Origin: GCA-2705995 sp048267965
Lineage (GTDB): Bacteria > Bacteroidota > Bacteroidia > Flavobacteriales_G > Salibacteraceae
Direction of reading: 5' to 3'
DNA: 64,000 nt
Assembly: GCA_048267965.1 (NCBI GenBank)
Contig: JBLWWK010000001.1
Location: forward strand, 248,001 to 312,000
The notes beneath the pieces are model-generated. The model was not told the DNA's origin, searched no databases, and saw only the letters and a program-made list of their open reading frames with translations. This document shows, piece after piece, positions 44,534 to 53,892 of this stretch (position 1 is the first letter of the stretch; each line of letters opens with the position of its first letter). A program made the translations under genes and the position numbers.

Positions 44534-44785
44534 ATGACGAAACAAGACTTACACGATAGAACATTGGCCGCACTTGAATCAATTCGTCCTTTCTTAAAAG
44601 AAGACGGAGGAGATTTAGAGTTAATTGAAATTACAGAAGAGAATATAGCGCGCGTAGAGTTGAAAGGTACTTGCACCAATTGCTCTATGAATACCATGAC
44701 TTTTAAAACAGGTGTGAAAGACGCTATTATGAAGTCGGTTCCTGAAATTCAAGGAGTTGAAGCGGTGAATTTTGCGCTTAAGTAA
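44534..44785 (+). CDS. NifU-type Fe-S scaffold domain protein
   Basis: 83 residues, the NifU C-terminal domain alone (FLKEDGGDLELIEI then C-T-N-C, in CTNCSMNTMTFKTGVKD). Co-transcribed with the Mrp gene and acting in Fe-S cluster assembly or transfer; the ferredoxin-dependent oxidoreductase that follows would be a client. Confidence 0.92.
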   Translation: MTKQDLHDRTLAALESIRPFLKEDGGDLELIEITEENIARVELKGTCTNCSMNTMTFKTGVKDAIMKSVPEIQGVEAVNFALK

Positions 44786-44855
44786 GCGTTTGTTTTTCAC
44801 TTATTTGTCAGCTGTTTAGTTGATGTAGGTCATGTTTTTCATTGATTCTACCCTC

Positions 44856-44863
44856 TATTTTTG
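44856..44863 (+). promoter_or_regulatory. -7 promoter box of the 2-oxoacid oxidoreductase operon
   Basis: TATTTTTG, perfect match, 19 bases before ATG 44883. Confidence 0.5.
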
Positions 44864-44882
44864 TATCGTTAAAATCGAATAA

Positions 44883-46721
44883 ATGAGTCAGTTTGCAGAA
44901 GTAAAAGAAGAAGTAACGGTATTGTTTGCAGGAGATTCGGGCGATGGAATGCAATTGACGGGGAATCAGTTTACCAATACCAATGCACTTTTTGGTAACG
45001 ATGTAAGCACTTTTCCTAATTTCCCAGCAGAAATTCGGGCTCCAATAGGAACCGTGCCAGGAGTTTCTGGTTTTCAAGTTCAATTTGGAAGTGCCGAAGT
45101 GTACACAGCGGGCGATCAAGCAGATGTTTTGGTGGCTATGAATGCTGCTGCTTTTAAAGCCAACTTTCATAAATTAAAAAAAGGAGGCTTGCTCATTGCC
45201 AATTTAGATGGCTTTGATAGCAAAAACCTTAAACTGGCGGGCTGCGAAAGTGAGCATCCGTTAGAAGACCCACGATTAGAAGATTATCGGGTTCACCAGA
45301 TAGATGTTACCTCACAAACGAGAAGAGCTTTAGAAGATAGCGAGTTGCCTGTGAAGGAACGCGATCGCTCTAAAAATATGTTTGTTCTCGGCTTTTTGTA
45401 CTGGATGTTTGGTCGTGAGCTTTCTGCCACGGTTCAATACCTCGAACAGAAATTCAAGAAAAAACCTGCTTTAATTACCTCGAATGTAAAGGTGTTGAAA
45501 GCTGGGTATCATTTCGGAGAAACCAGTGAAGTTTTTTCTACTCGCTACGAAGTAAAGAAAGCTCCCTTGCAAAAAGGGTTGTATAGAAACATAATGGGAA
45601 ACCAAGGCGTTGCTATTGGTTTAGTTGCCGCTTCAAAGATGAGCAACCTAGAAATGTTTTACGGTTCCTACCCGATTACGCCAGCATCTGATATTTTACA
45701 CGAACTGGCAAAGCACAAAAATTTTAAGGTAAAAACGTACCAAGCCGAAGACGAAATTGCAGCTGTTTGTGCTGCTATTGGAGCTTCTTTTGGCGGAGCA
45801 ATGGGAGTTACGGCTTCTTCGGGACCAGGTATAGCGCTAAAAACGGAAGCCATTGGTTTAGCAGTAATGTTAGAATTGCCATTGGTGGTTGTAAATGTTC
45901 AGAGAGGCGGGCCTTCAACAGGGTTACCTACCAAAACTGAACAGGCCGATTTGTTTCAAGCATTGTACGGTAGAAATGGAGAAGCTCAATTGCCAGTGAT
46001 TGCATCGAGTCGACCATCTGATACGTTTGAAACAGCTTTTGAAGCAGCCAGAATTGCGATAGAGCACATGACACCCGTGATTTTATTGAGCGATGGATAC
46101 ATTGCCAATGGTTCTGAGCCGTGGAAGTTTCCGCAAACAGAAGATCTTGAGAAGATAGAACCTAATTTTGTAGACTTGGCCGATAAGCACGAAGAGTTTA
46201 AGCCGTATTTCAGAGATGAAAAATTAGTGCGTAAATGGGCTGTTCCTGGTATGGAAGGGTTTGAACACCGCATTGGTGGATTAGAGAAAGATGTTGAAAC
46301 CGGTAATGTTTCGTACGATCCAGATAATCACCAAGAAATGATCAGAATTCGTGCAGAGAAGATATCAAAAATTGCAGATTACATCCCTGAGCAAGATTTT
46401 GTTCAAGGATCTGCTCAAGATAAGGTATTAATTGTTGGTTGGGGGTCTACTTTCGGAGCCATTAAAACGGCAGTGAAACACTTGCGTGAAAGGGGTGTTT
46501 CAGTGGCTCAAATTCATTTGAGATACATTAATCCGCTTCCGAGAAATCTTGAAGAAATACTGAAATCGTTCGATCAGGTTTTGGTTCCTGAAATGAACGA
46601 TGGTCAGCTCGTTAATTTGTTGCGCGCTAAATTTTTGGTAGATGCGCAACCATTTAGTAAAGTGAAAGGGATTCCTTTTACGGCAAGTGAAATTGAAAGC
46701 AAAGTATTGAGCTTGGTTTAA
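44883..46721 (+). CDS. korA: 2-oxoacid:acceptor (2-oxoglutarate:ferredoxin) oxidoreductase, fused gamma-alpha subunit
   Basis: 612 residues. The first ~190 residues are the gamma domain (FAGDSGDGMQLTGNQFTN), the rest the alpha subunit with the phosphate/CoA region YGSYPITPASDILHEL and the conserved GPGIALKTEAIGL. Oxidises 2-oxoglutarate (or another 2-oxoacid) to an acyl-CoA with electrons going to ferredoxin; works with the beta subunit 11 bases downstream. Substrate specificity is by analogy. The YGSYP stretch carries one copy of the recurrent motif. Confidence 0.9.
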   Translation: MSQFAEVKEEVTVLFAGDSGDGMQLTGNQFTNTNALFGNDVSTFPNFPAEIRAPIGTVPGVSGFQVQFGSAEVYTAGDQADVLVAMNAAAFKANFHKLKKGGLLIANLDGFDSKNLKLAGCESEHPLEDPRLEDYRVHQIDVTSQTRRALEDSELPVKERDRSKNMFVLGFLYWMFGRELSATVQYLEQKFKKKPALITSNVKVLKAGYHFGETSEVFSTRYEVKKAPLQKGLYRNIMGNQGVAIGLVAASKMSNLEMFYGSYPITPASDILHELAKHKNFKVKTYQAEDEIAAVCAAIGASFGGAMGVTASSGPGIALKTEAIGLAVMLELPLVVVNVQRGGPSTGLPTKTEQADLFQALYGRNGEAQLPVIASSRPSDTFETAFEAARIAIEHMTPVILLSDGYIANGSEPWKFPQTEDLEKIEPNFVDLADKHEEFKPYFRDEKLVRKWAVPGMEGFEHRIGGLEKDVETGNVSYDPDNHQEMIRIRAEKISKIADYIPEQDFVQGSAQDKVLIVGWGSTFGAIKTAVKHLRERGVSVAQIHLRYINPLPRNLEEILKSFDQVLVPEMNDGQLVNLLRAKFLVDAQPFSKVKGIPFTASEIESKVLSLV

Positions 46722-46732
46722 TAAAGAAGGCT

Positions 46733-47761
46733 ATGACAAAAACAATCGATAATTCGCTCAAATACAAGGCACGTGATTTTGCTTCAGATCAAGAAAATCG
46801 CTGGTGCCCTGGATGTGGAGATTACGCCATTTTAAAGCAAGTGCAAGCGGCAGTAGCTGAAATTGGAGTAAAGAAAGAAGACATCGCATTTATATCGGGA
46901 ATTGGCTGTTCTTCTCGCTTTCCGTATTACATGGATACTTTTGGCATGCACAGTATTCACGGTAGAGCCACTTCTATTGCTTCTGGTTTAATAGCAGCAA
47001 GACCCGAGTTAAGTACTTGGATTATTACCGGAGATGGTGATAGTTTATCTATCGGTGGGAACCACTTAATACATACATTAAGAAGAAACTTCGACACTAA
47101 TATTTTGTTGTTTAACAATGAAATTTACGGTTTAACGAAAGGGCAGTATTCGCCCACTTCTCCGTTGGGAAGTGTTTCTAAGTCTTCTCCATTAGGAACC
47201 ATCGATCATCCGTTTAATCCTGCGGCCTTAGCTTTAGGAGCCGATGCCAGTTTTGTGGCGAGAACCATAGACCGTGAGCCACGACACATGAAAGAGATTT
47301 TCTTAGAAGCCGAAAAACACAAGGGAACTTCGTTTGTAGAAATTTATCAAAACTGCATTGTTTTTAACGATGGTGCTTTCTCTCCTTACACAGAAAGAGG
47401 ATTAAAAGAAGAGAATTTGCTGTTCTTAAAAGAAGGCGAACCACTTACTTTTCAAAAAGATACCAAAGGCATCAAGCTAGATGGTTTTAAGCCAGTGGTA
47501 GTCGATTTAAACGAAGTGTCGAAAGACGAACTTTGGATTCACGATTCTGCAGACCACATGAAAGGCTATATTTTAAGTAGAATTTTTGAAGATCCTACTC
47601 AAGAACATGTGTTGCCAAGACCTTTTGGAGTGTTCTTTCAACAAGAAAGAGAAACCTATGAAGAGGCGTTAGAGGCACAAATGAATTATGCTATCGAAAA
47701 GCAAGGAGAGGGTGATTTAGACCAACTTCTACGCGGAAATAATGTTTGGGAAGTAGCCTAG
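46733..47761 (+). CDS. korB: 2-oxoacid:acceptor (2-oxoglutarate:ferredoxin) oxidoreductase, beta subunit
   Basis: 342 residues. N-terminal Cys pair WCPGCGDYAIL, the thiamine-diphosphate motif TGDGDSLSIGGNHLIHTLRRN...NNEIYGLTKGQ. With korA it forms the enzyme that feeds succinyl-CoA from the isocitrate dehydrogenase product. Convergent with nadE, 14 bases apart. Confidence 0.92.
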   Translation: MTKTIDNSLKYKARDFASDQENRWCPGCGDYAILKQVQAAVAEIGVKKEDIAFISGIGCSSRFPYYMDTFGMHSIHGRATSIASGLIAARPELSTWIITGDGDSLSIGGNHLIHTLRRNFDTNILLFNNEIYGLTKGQYSPTSPLGSVSKSSPLGTIDHPFNPAALALGADASFVARTIDREPRHMKEIFLEAEKHKGTSFVEIYQNCIVFNDGAFSPYTERGLKEENLLFLKEGEPLTFQKDTKGIKLDGFKPVVVDLNEVSKDELWIHDSADHMKGYILSRIFEDPTQEHVLPRPFGVFFQQERETYEEALEAQMNYAIEKQGEGDLDQLLRGNNVWEVA

Positions 47762-47775
47762 TTAAGGCTACTTTT

Positions 47776-48594
47776 CTATGATTTTAATTCGTTGGGAAGT
47801 TCACAAATAGGGATAGGGCGCATCTTGTGAAGATTGGCCTTATGCATTCTCATGTAGATGTTCCAAACTTCATGGTCTCTTTCCGTTTTGAAAAAGGGAG
47901 GTGCAGGAGTGTCGCCTTCTTTTTCTTGCAAGAGCATGGCCCATTCTAATTCATCGTAAGTGGCGCCAATTTGATCTTCATCGGTACGGCCATCGTCCCA
48001 AAGACCATCCGTGGGGCGAGCGGTTAAAATATCATTGTTTACTTGAAGGTGTTTTCCGAGCTGGTATACTTCGCTTTTCATAAGATCAGCAATAGGAGAT
48101 AAATCAACTCCACCATCTCCGTATTTGGTGTAAAAACCTACGCCAAAATCTTCCACTTTGTTGCCCGTTCCACAGACCAATAATTGATGCAATCCGGCAA
48201 TGGCATAAAGTGCTGTCATGCGTAAACGACTGCGCGTATTCGAAAGAGTAAGTAAATTAATATCAGAAGGTTCTTGCACGTTAGAAAGGGTAGCGAGTTC
48301 CTTCACAAAACCATCATAAGTCGCTGTTAAGTCTAACTTTTGGTGAGAAACATTTTCGAATTTGTTTACTAACCAATCAATGTGCTTTTTACCGCGGTTT
48401 ACTTGTTCTTGGCCTTGATGAATAGGCATTTCTACAACAATAACCTTTTTACCCGTGTGTGCGCAAAGCGTGCTTACAACGGCAGAGTCAATTCCGCCAG
48501 ACACGCCAACAACAAAGCCTTTTACAGGTAAATTTTCGATGTATTGAATGAGCCAATTTGTTATAAATTGGGTAGTTTCAGCTGCTTTAACCAT
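47776..48594 (-). CDS. nadE: NAD+ synthase (ammonia-dependent)
   Basis: 272 residues. Makes NAD from deamido-NAD. SGGIDSAVV P-loop near residue 33 and the TGNKVED, GDGGVDLSPIADLMKSEVY stretches. It lacks the N-terminal glutaminase domain, so it uses free ammonia. Adjacent to the outer-membrane protein and gldB, the order often seen in Flavobacteriia. Confidence 0.93.
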   Translation of the reverse strand: MVKAAETTQFITNWLIQYIENLPVKGFVVGVSGGIDSAVVSTLCAHTGKKVIVVEMPIHQGQEQVNRGKKHIDWLVNKFENVSHQKLDLTATYDGFVKELATLSNVQEPSDINLLTLSNTRSRLRMTALYAIAGLHQLLVCGTGNKVEDFGVGFYTKYGDGGVDLSPIADLMKSEVYQLGKHLQVNNDILTARPTDGLWDDGRTDEDQIGATYDELEWAMLLQEKEGDTPAPPFFKTERDHEVWNIYMRMHKANLHKMRPIPICELPNELKS

Positions 48595-48620
48595 AAGAAT
48601 GGAGAAAAATCTTAATTTGC

Positions 48621-49379
48621 TTAAAAAAGAACGGCTATGTTCAATGAAAATATATTCTGAAGCGCTTTAATAGACTGGTCTTTTTTAGGCTCTTGAGTAG
48701 GGTCATTAATAACAATGTCTCCATTGTCGTTGGTTTCGTACGTATCCCCTTTAATTACCGAATTAAAACCATTTTGGTAGCTAACGCCAATTTGCATGTA
48801 CGTGTTTCCGCTGATTTTAATTTCGGCACCGGCTCCTACTAAAAGACTAGCGCGTAGCAGGCTAATGTCTGAAGAAACATCTTCATCGTTTATGCTTACA
48901 TCAATTCCTGAGCCTGAGTATTCGATGTCTCTCTTGGCACGAATGTTAAAACCTGTAGTGGCTCCAAAAAGACCATAATAATGAACATACCCAATTTCGT
49001 TGGTTCTCAGTTTTATGGCCAACGGAATATCGATGTATTGAAGGCGGTAATCTGCGGTAGCTTCAGTGGCTACCCATTGGTCTAAATCGTTTAATTTTGC
49101 AGTAGGATATTTAATTTCACCGCCTGTATTGCTAAAAGTAAAACCGGTGTGCAACAAGTAGTTGTCGTTCCCAACCAAAACAACATCGGCTAAAAGTCCG
49201 AAAGCTATTCCAAGGTTAGAACCGTCACCTTCCCAGTTTCTGTTATCAGGAGAAAGCCAATTTACGCTAGGAGAAGCCGTTAGGCCTAAACGTAATTTAT
49301 TAATCTCTTGTGCGTTGGTGTGAAAAGAGATTGTCTGCAAAGCCGCAATGGCTAGAATATAAATAAACGAACGTTTCAT
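48621..49379 (-). CDS. outer-membrane beta-barrel protein (PorT-like family)
   Basis: 252 residues from ATG 49379 (an ATG at 49409 would add ten and overlap the gldB promoter). Signal peptide (MKRSFIYILAIAALQTISFHTNAQ), then beta-rich strands ending in aromatic LNIAVLF. Similar in size and layout to PorT-type barrels; not identified as a secretion component with certainty. Co-directional with nadE. Confidence 0.7.
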   Translation of the reverse strand: MKRSFIYILAIAALQTISFHTNAQEINKLRLGLTASPSVNWLSPDNRNWEGDGSNLGIAFGLLADVVLVGNDNYLLHTGFTFSNTGGEIKYPTAKLNDLDQWVATEATADYRLQYIDIPLAIKLRTNEIGYVHYYGLFGATTGFNIRAKRDIEYSGSGIDVSINDEDVSSDISLLRASLLVGAGAEIKISGNTYMQIGVSYQNGFNSVIKGDTYETNDNGDIVINDPTQEPKKDQSIKALQNIFSLNIAVLF

Positions 49380-49412
49380 ATTTTTGCGCGATTTATGCAA
49401 AGAAAACACAAA

Positions 49413-50447
49413 ATGACAAAGAAAGTAGGGATTTATTATTCAATTCGTTTCCTTTTGGCTGTAGGAGTGATTTTTGGCCTCAATTCATGTGGTTCAGATC
49501 GCTTCGATGTGGATGTGAGCGAGGTGAATGTAAATCTTGAATGGAACCGACTCGATAGAGAATTTTTTCAATTAAGACCGAATAATTACGAGTTACAGCA
49601 AGCTGAATTAACAGCGAAATACGGTTCCTTCTACAAGAGATATGTAGAAAATGTTTTGCAACTAGGGATGCTAGATGACCCTGCTTTGAAATACAGTGTG
49701 GCAAGCTTTCTATCGAATAAAGATGTGATTGATGTAGCAGATGAGGTAGAAAAAGAGTTTTCGAATTTAGAGGCGGAGAAAAAGGCTTTGGAGATGGCTT
49801 TTCGCTATTATCAATACCATTTTCCAGAGAAATCTATTCCGCAAGTGGTTTCGTTTTTATCGGGATTTGACTCTAAAGTAGCAGCTACCGATCGGTTTTT
49901 GGGCATCGGTTTAGATTTATACCTCGGGAAGGAACACGAGTTCTATACCTACATGAAATGGCCAGACTACAAAAGAGCACAAATGGTGCGTGAGAGAATC
50001 CCTTATGACGCCATGAGAGGATGGTTGCTTACCGAGTTTGATAGTGCCGAAAATGAAAACGATTTAATTTCTAGAATGATTGTGTACGGTCGTGTGCTTT
50101 ATGCTATGGATGCTATGTTCTATGGCAAACCCGATCATTTAAAAATCGGTTATTCGGCTCAAGATTTGGCGTGGTGTGAAGAAAATCAAACCCATATTTG
50201 GGGCATGTTTATCGAAAGCGAAAAGTTGTTTTCTTCGAACACCAACGATATTCGTAGATACATTTCAGAAGGACCATTTACCCCAGGAATGCCCAAAGAA
50301 TCTCCAGCTCAAGTGAGTTACTGGGTAGGATGGGAAATTGTAAAATCGTTTATGGAAGAAAACCCGTCTGTTACATTGCCTCAATTGATGGAAATGCCCA
50401 TTAACGGACGCGAGTTTTTAACCCAATCGAAATATAAACCAGTCTAA
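49413..50447 (+). CDS. gldB: gliding motility lipoprotein GldB
   Basis: 344 residues from ATG 49413. A TATTTTTG box at 49379-49386 leaves only eight bases before ATG 49395, so the later ATG is preferred. Lipobox LNSC at residue 25 or so; the GldB family body follows (WNRLDREFF, IYGRVLYAMDAMF, GWEIVKSFMEENP, FLTQSKYKP). Needed for gliding and type IX secretion in Flavobacterium; located at the inner membrane or in the periplasm. With gldC it forms a conserved pair. Confidence 0.92.
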   Translation: MTKKVGIYYSIRFLLAVGVIFGLNSCGSDRFDVDVSEVNVNLEWNRLDREFFQLRPNNYELQQAELTAKYGSFYKRYVENVLQLGMLDDPALKYSVASFLSNKDVIDVADEVEKEFSNLEAEKKALEMAFRYYQYHFPEKSIPQVVSFLSGFDSKVAATDRFLGIGLDLYLGKEHEFYTYMKWPDYKRAQMVRERIPYDAMRGWLLTEFDSAENENDLISRMIVYGRVLYAMDAMFYGKPDHLKIGYSAQDLAWCEENQTHIWGMFIESEKLFSSNTNDIRRYISEGPFTPGMPKESPAQVSYWVGWEIVKSFMEENPSVTLPQLMEMPINGREFLTQSKYKPV

Positions 50448-50469
50448 ACAATCAAAAACAACCAAAATC

Positions 50470-50808
50470 ATGTCGAGAAAATCAGATATAACCTTTACCG
50501 TAACGTTAGATGAGAATCATTTGCCAGAAAATTTAGAGTGGAGAGCAAGTGATAACGGAGAAGGAGGAGAATGTAAAGCTACTATGATTTCTATGTGGGA
50601 TCCGAATGAAGATAACACCCTTAGAATTGATCTTTGGACCAAGGATATGCCAGTAGATGATATGAAATTGTTTACCTATCAAACCATGATGACGATGGCA
50701 GATACGTTTGCAAGAGCTACTGGTGAAGATGAGATTGCTCGTGAAATCAAAGAATTCACCAATCAAATAGGTGAAAAAATGGAAATAGTTAAAAAGGCCA
50801 ATTCTTAA
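50470..50808 (+). CDS. gldC: gliding motility protein GldC
   Basis: 112 residues, cytosolic. Matches GldC over its whole length (ITFTVTLDENHLPENLEW, MISMWDPNEDNTLRIDLWTKDMPVDDMK). Enhances gliding in Flavobacterium but is not essential there. Follows gldB by 22 bases and precedes a clear terminator. Confidence 0.93.
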   Translation: MSRKSDITFTVTLDENHLPENLEWRASDNGEGGECKATMISMWDPNEDNTLRIDLWTKDMPVDDMKLFTYQTMMTMADTFARATGEDEIAREIKEFTNQIGEKMEIVKKANS

Positions 50809-50811
50809 ACT

Positions 50812-50847
50812 AAAAACGGTACAATCGCTAGATTGTACCGTTTTTTA
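50812..50847. terminator. bidirectional terminator between gldC and engB
   Basis: Fifteen-bp arms: 50812-50826 pairs with 50831-50845 around the loop GCTA, flanked by A-runs and T-runs. It serves gldC (forward) and engB (reverse). Confidence 0.9.
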
Positions 50848-50853
50848 TATTGC

Positions 50854-51474
50854 TTAATGATGTTGTTCGTAGTACTGCTCCCAGAGCGGGTTATTGTGGT
50901 CAATGAAGTTGAGAATTTCATCACCTCCTTTTTTCGAGGTTGAAGAAGTAAGAATCATGGGCGGCAAAGCTTCCCAATGTACCAATAATTTGCGCTTATA
51001 GCTTTCTAGGTTTTTTACGAGTTCTGAGCTCGACAATTTGTCAATTTTAGTGAAAACTAACGTAAAAGATATCTGGTTCTCTCCTAACCATTCCATAAAC
51101 TGCAAATCGTTTTTTTGCGGCTCAAGTCGGGAGTCTACCAAAACAAAAAGGGCTACTAGATTTTCGCGTTTGCGAATGTAGGTATGAATAAAACTTTTGA
51201 ATAGGTTTCGCTTAGACTTTGAGGTTTTGGCGTAACCATACCCCGGTAAATCTACGAGGTACCACTCGTCATTAATTAAAAAGTGATTAATGGTTTGAGT
51301 TTTTCCAGGCTTTCCTGAAACTTTTGCTAACCCTTTGTGATTGGTAAGCATGTTGATTAAAGAAGATTTGCCAACATTAGAACGCCCAATAAATGCATAT
51401 TCTGGTTTATCGGGCGCTGGACAATACTTTAATTCTGTGTTGCTGATTACATATTCAGCCGTGTTTATTTGCAT
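50854..51474 (-). CDS. engB: ribosome-biogenesis GTPase EngB/YihA/YsxC
   Basis: 206 residues. G1 GRSNVGKSSLIN, G3 DLPGYGYA, G4 TKIDKL, G5 TSSTSKKG. Acts in large-subunit ribosome assembly. Six bases after the alpha/beta hydrolase stop, so probably co-transcribed. Confidence 0.94.
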   Translation of the reverse strand: MQINTAEYVISNTELKYCPAPDKPEYAFIGRSNVGKSSLINMLTNHKGLAKVSGKPGKTQTINHFLINDEWYLVDLPGYGYAKTSKSKRNLFKSFIHTYIRKRENLVALFVLVDSRLEPQKNDLQFMEWLGENQISFTLVFTKIDKLSSSELVKNLESYKRKLLVHWEALPPMILTSSTSKKGGDEILNFIDHNNPLWEQYYEQHH

Positions 51475-51480
51475 AAAATC

Positions 51481-52245
51481 TTAATCAAGCTGTTGCTTCG
51501 ATAGCCACTCGTCTAAAATAGCATTGAATTCTAACGGTCTTTCCATCATTGGCGCGTGACCACATTTGTCAATCCAAAAGAGACTTGAATTGGGTAGATG
51601 TTCGTGAAATTCTTCGGCTACTTCTGGAGGAGTAATCTCATCGTTTTTCCCCCAAATAAGACAGCTAGGCATTTCTAAGCTCGGTAATTCCTTATTCATG
51701 TTGTGGCGAATAGCAGACTTTGCTAAACTCAAGATTCGAATTACCTTGGTTTTGTCGTTTACTATGTCGAAACACTCGTCAACTAACTCGTCTGTTGCGT
51801 TAGCGGGGTCGTAAAAAGTGACTTCAACACGCTTTTTAATAAAATTTTTATCGCTGCGTTTCGGGAACGAACTTCCTAACGAGTTTTCGTATAATCCAGA
51901 GCTCCCGGTTAAGGTTAGCGTGCTAACGCGCTCAGGAAATTTTGAAGAATATACAAGACCAACATGGCCTCCCAAAGAGTTCCCCATCAAGTTAACCTTT
52001 TCGAAACCTTTGTAGTCGATAAATTCTTCTACAAATTTTGCAAGGTTCTTAACGTTGGTGTTAATTACTGGTAAGGTGTAGATGGGCATTAGCGGTATAA
52101 CCACTTTATAACGGTCTGAAAAGTGATTAATAACATCTTGAAAATTGCTAAGCGCGCCAAATAATCCGTGCAAGAGTAGTAATACAGGTCCGTCACCTTT
52201 TTCTACATACTCAAACTTGTCTTCTTTAATGATTTCTAAGTCCAT
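51481..52245 (-). CDS. alpha/beta hydrolase
   Basis: 254 residues. Oxyanion region LLHGLFGALS, nucleophile elbow G-N-S-L-G-G with Ser95 or so, acid in WGKNDEI and His in KCGHAPMME. Substrate unknown. Divergent from mraZ across 287 bases that hold the MraZ boxes; a TAATTTTG box (52276-52269) lies before it. Confidence 0.85.
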   Translation of the reverse strand: MDLEIIKEDKFEYVEKGDGPVLLLLHGLFGALSNFQDVINHFSDRYKVVIPLMPIYTLPVINTNVKNLAKFVEEFIDYKGFEKVNLMGNSLGGHVGLVYSSKFPERVSTLTLTGSSGLYENSLGSSFPKRSDKNFIKKRVEVTFYDPANATDELVDECFDIVNDKTKVIRILSLAKSAIRHNMNKELPSLEMPSCLIWGKNDEITPPEVAEEFHEHLPNSSLFWIDKCGHAPMMERPLEFNAILDEWLSKQQLD

Positions 52246-52462
52246 TTAATGAGCTTTATCTAAACGTTCAAAATTAAGCAAAACTTGATAAACAAACGGC
52301 TACAAACAGAACGGTTTCAACAAATCAATGTTTAAAAGACCTTTTCAAGTAGTTGTTTTCTCCCACTTGAGTTCTATTCATTTGCTTTTCGCTTAAACAC
52401 TACGTTTTCAGATGTTTTTGGCAGTTCTGCCAGTCGCTACTCCTTTGAAAGTTTTCAACAAA

Positions 52463-52487
52463 GTGGTAATTTGTGGGACAAAGTGGG
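52463..52487 (+). promoter_or_regulatory. three MraZ-type direct-repeat boxes upstream of mraZ
   Basis: GTGGT at 52463, GTGGG at 52473 and GTGGG at 52483 are spaced exactly 10 bases apart, matching the TGGG-N direct repeats bound by MraZ in other bacteria. The mraZ ATG is at 52533. Self-control of the division cluster is therefore likely. Confidence 0.7.
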
Positions 52488-52532
52488 AAAAAATGTAATA
52501 ATTTTACACTTTGAAACGTAAGTAGTTGATAC

Positions 52533-53000
52533 ATGGCGGGTTTCATTGGAGAATATGAATGTAAGTTAGATGCTAAGGGGAGGTTTATGCTTCCTGCTGG
52601 CCTTAAAAAGCAGATCGATCCTGCTGCGCAAGAGCAGTTTGTGATGAATCGTGGCTTTGAGGGGTGCTTGGTGTTGTACCCAATGAACGAGTGGAAAGTG
52701 GAAACTTCTCGTTTCGAAAAATTGAACCTATACGTGGCGAAAAACAGAAAGTTTTACCGCCAATTTCATAACGGAGCTACTCAGTTGTCACTAGATTCTG
52801 CTGGTAGGTTGTTGGTACCGAAGCAGTTGATGTCGGCTGGTGCTATTGAGAAAGAGATTGTGCTGTTTGCGTATGCAAATCGCATTGAGGTGTGGGCAAA
52901 AGACCGTTACAATGATGTAATGGCAGAAGGAGATGATTTTGAATCATTAGCGGAAGATGTGATGGGTAGTTTAAGTGATATGGAGGTGGGTGATGAGTGA
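52533..53000 (+). CDS. mraZ: division/cell-wall cluster transcriptional repressor MraZ
   Basis: 155 residues with two SpoVT/AbrB-type half sites (YECKLDAKGRFMLPAGL and LSLDSAGRLLVPKQLM), as in MraZ rings. First gene of the dcw cluster; its stop overlaps the rsmH start by eight bases. Confidence 0.95.
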   Translation: MAGFIGEYECKLDAKGRFMLPAGLKKQIDPAAQEQFVMNRGFEGCLVLYPMNEWKVETSRFEKLNLYVAKNRKFYRQFHNGATQLSLDSAGRLLVPKQLMSAGAIEKEIVLFAYANRIEVWAKDRYNDVMAEGDDFESLAEDVMGSLSDMEVGDE

Positions 53001-53892
53001 TTATCACGTGCCGGTAATGTTGAACGAGTGTCTGGAGGGTTTAGCAATTAATCCAGATGGTAAATATGTAGATGTGACCTTCGGAGGCGGAGGTCATTCT
53101 CGTGCAATTTTAAGTCAGTTGGCTGATGGTAAATTGATGGCTTTCGATCAAGATGGGGAAGCGCATGAAAATGGAGTAGATGACGATCGCTTGGTGTTGG
53201 TGAGAAGTAATTTTCGCTTTCTGAGAAACTTCGTTCGTCTGCATCGATTTACACCTTTAAATGGTGTGTTGGCAGATTTGGGTGTGAGTTCTCATCAGTT
53301 CGATAAAGCAGAGCGTGGTTTTTCGATTCGGTTCGATGCGGATTTAGATATGCGTATGGATCAGAACGGGAAACTGACGGCTAAGCAAATATTGAAAGAT
53401 TACGAGGAAGAAGAGTTGGCAAGAATCTTCTGGGAGTACGGAGAGTTAAAAAACTCGAGAAAGATAGCTGCGCAGATTGTAGGAACGCGTTCTGTGCAAA
53501 AATTGAAGACAGTTCAAGATTTGAAATCATGCCTTTCGGGTCTGGCTCCTTCAAGAAAAGAGAATCAGTTTTTTGCTCAAGTGTTTCAAGCGCTCAGAAT
53601 CGAAGTGAACGATGAGTTGGGAGCGTTAAAAGAAATGCTAATTCAAAGTGCTGAGTTGTTAGGTAAAGGTGGGCGATTAGTAGTGATGAGCTATCATTCG
53701 CTAGAAGATCGATTGGTGAAGAATTTCATGAAAACGGGAGGTTTCTCTGGAAAACAAGAGAAAGATTTCTTTGGAAATGTAATTCGTCCGATGAAACCTT
53801 TAAGTAGTAAGGTGGTGGTTCCTACAGAAGAAGAAATTGAGAAGAATCCAAGAGCGAGAAGTGCGAAGTTGAGAATAGGTGTAAAACTGTGA
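52993..53892 (+). CDS. rsmH: 16S rRNA (cytosine(1402)-N(4))-methyltransferase RsmH
   Basis: 299 residues from ATG 52993, inside the mraZ end; an ATG at 52975 would overlap further. Motifs: VDVTFGGGGHSRAIL, LADLGVSSHQFD, MSYHSLEDRLVKNF. Methylates N4 of C1402 in 16S rRNA. The C-terminus overlaps the GTG of ftsL. Confidence 0.95.
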   Translation: MSDYHVPVMLNECLEGLAINPDGKYVDVTFGGGGHSRAILSQLADGKLMAFDQDGEAHENGVDDDRLVLVRSNFRFLRNFVRLHRFTPLNGVLADLGVSSHQFDKAERGFSIRFDADLDMRMDQNGKLTAKQILKDYEEEELARIFWEYGELKNSRKIAAQIVGTRSVQKLKTVQDLKSCLSGLAPSRKENQFFAQVFQALRIEVNDELGALKEMLIQSAELLGKGGRLVVMSYHSLEDRLVKNFMKTGGFSGKQEKDFFGNVIRPMKPLSSKVVVPTEEEIEKNPRARSAKLRIGVKL

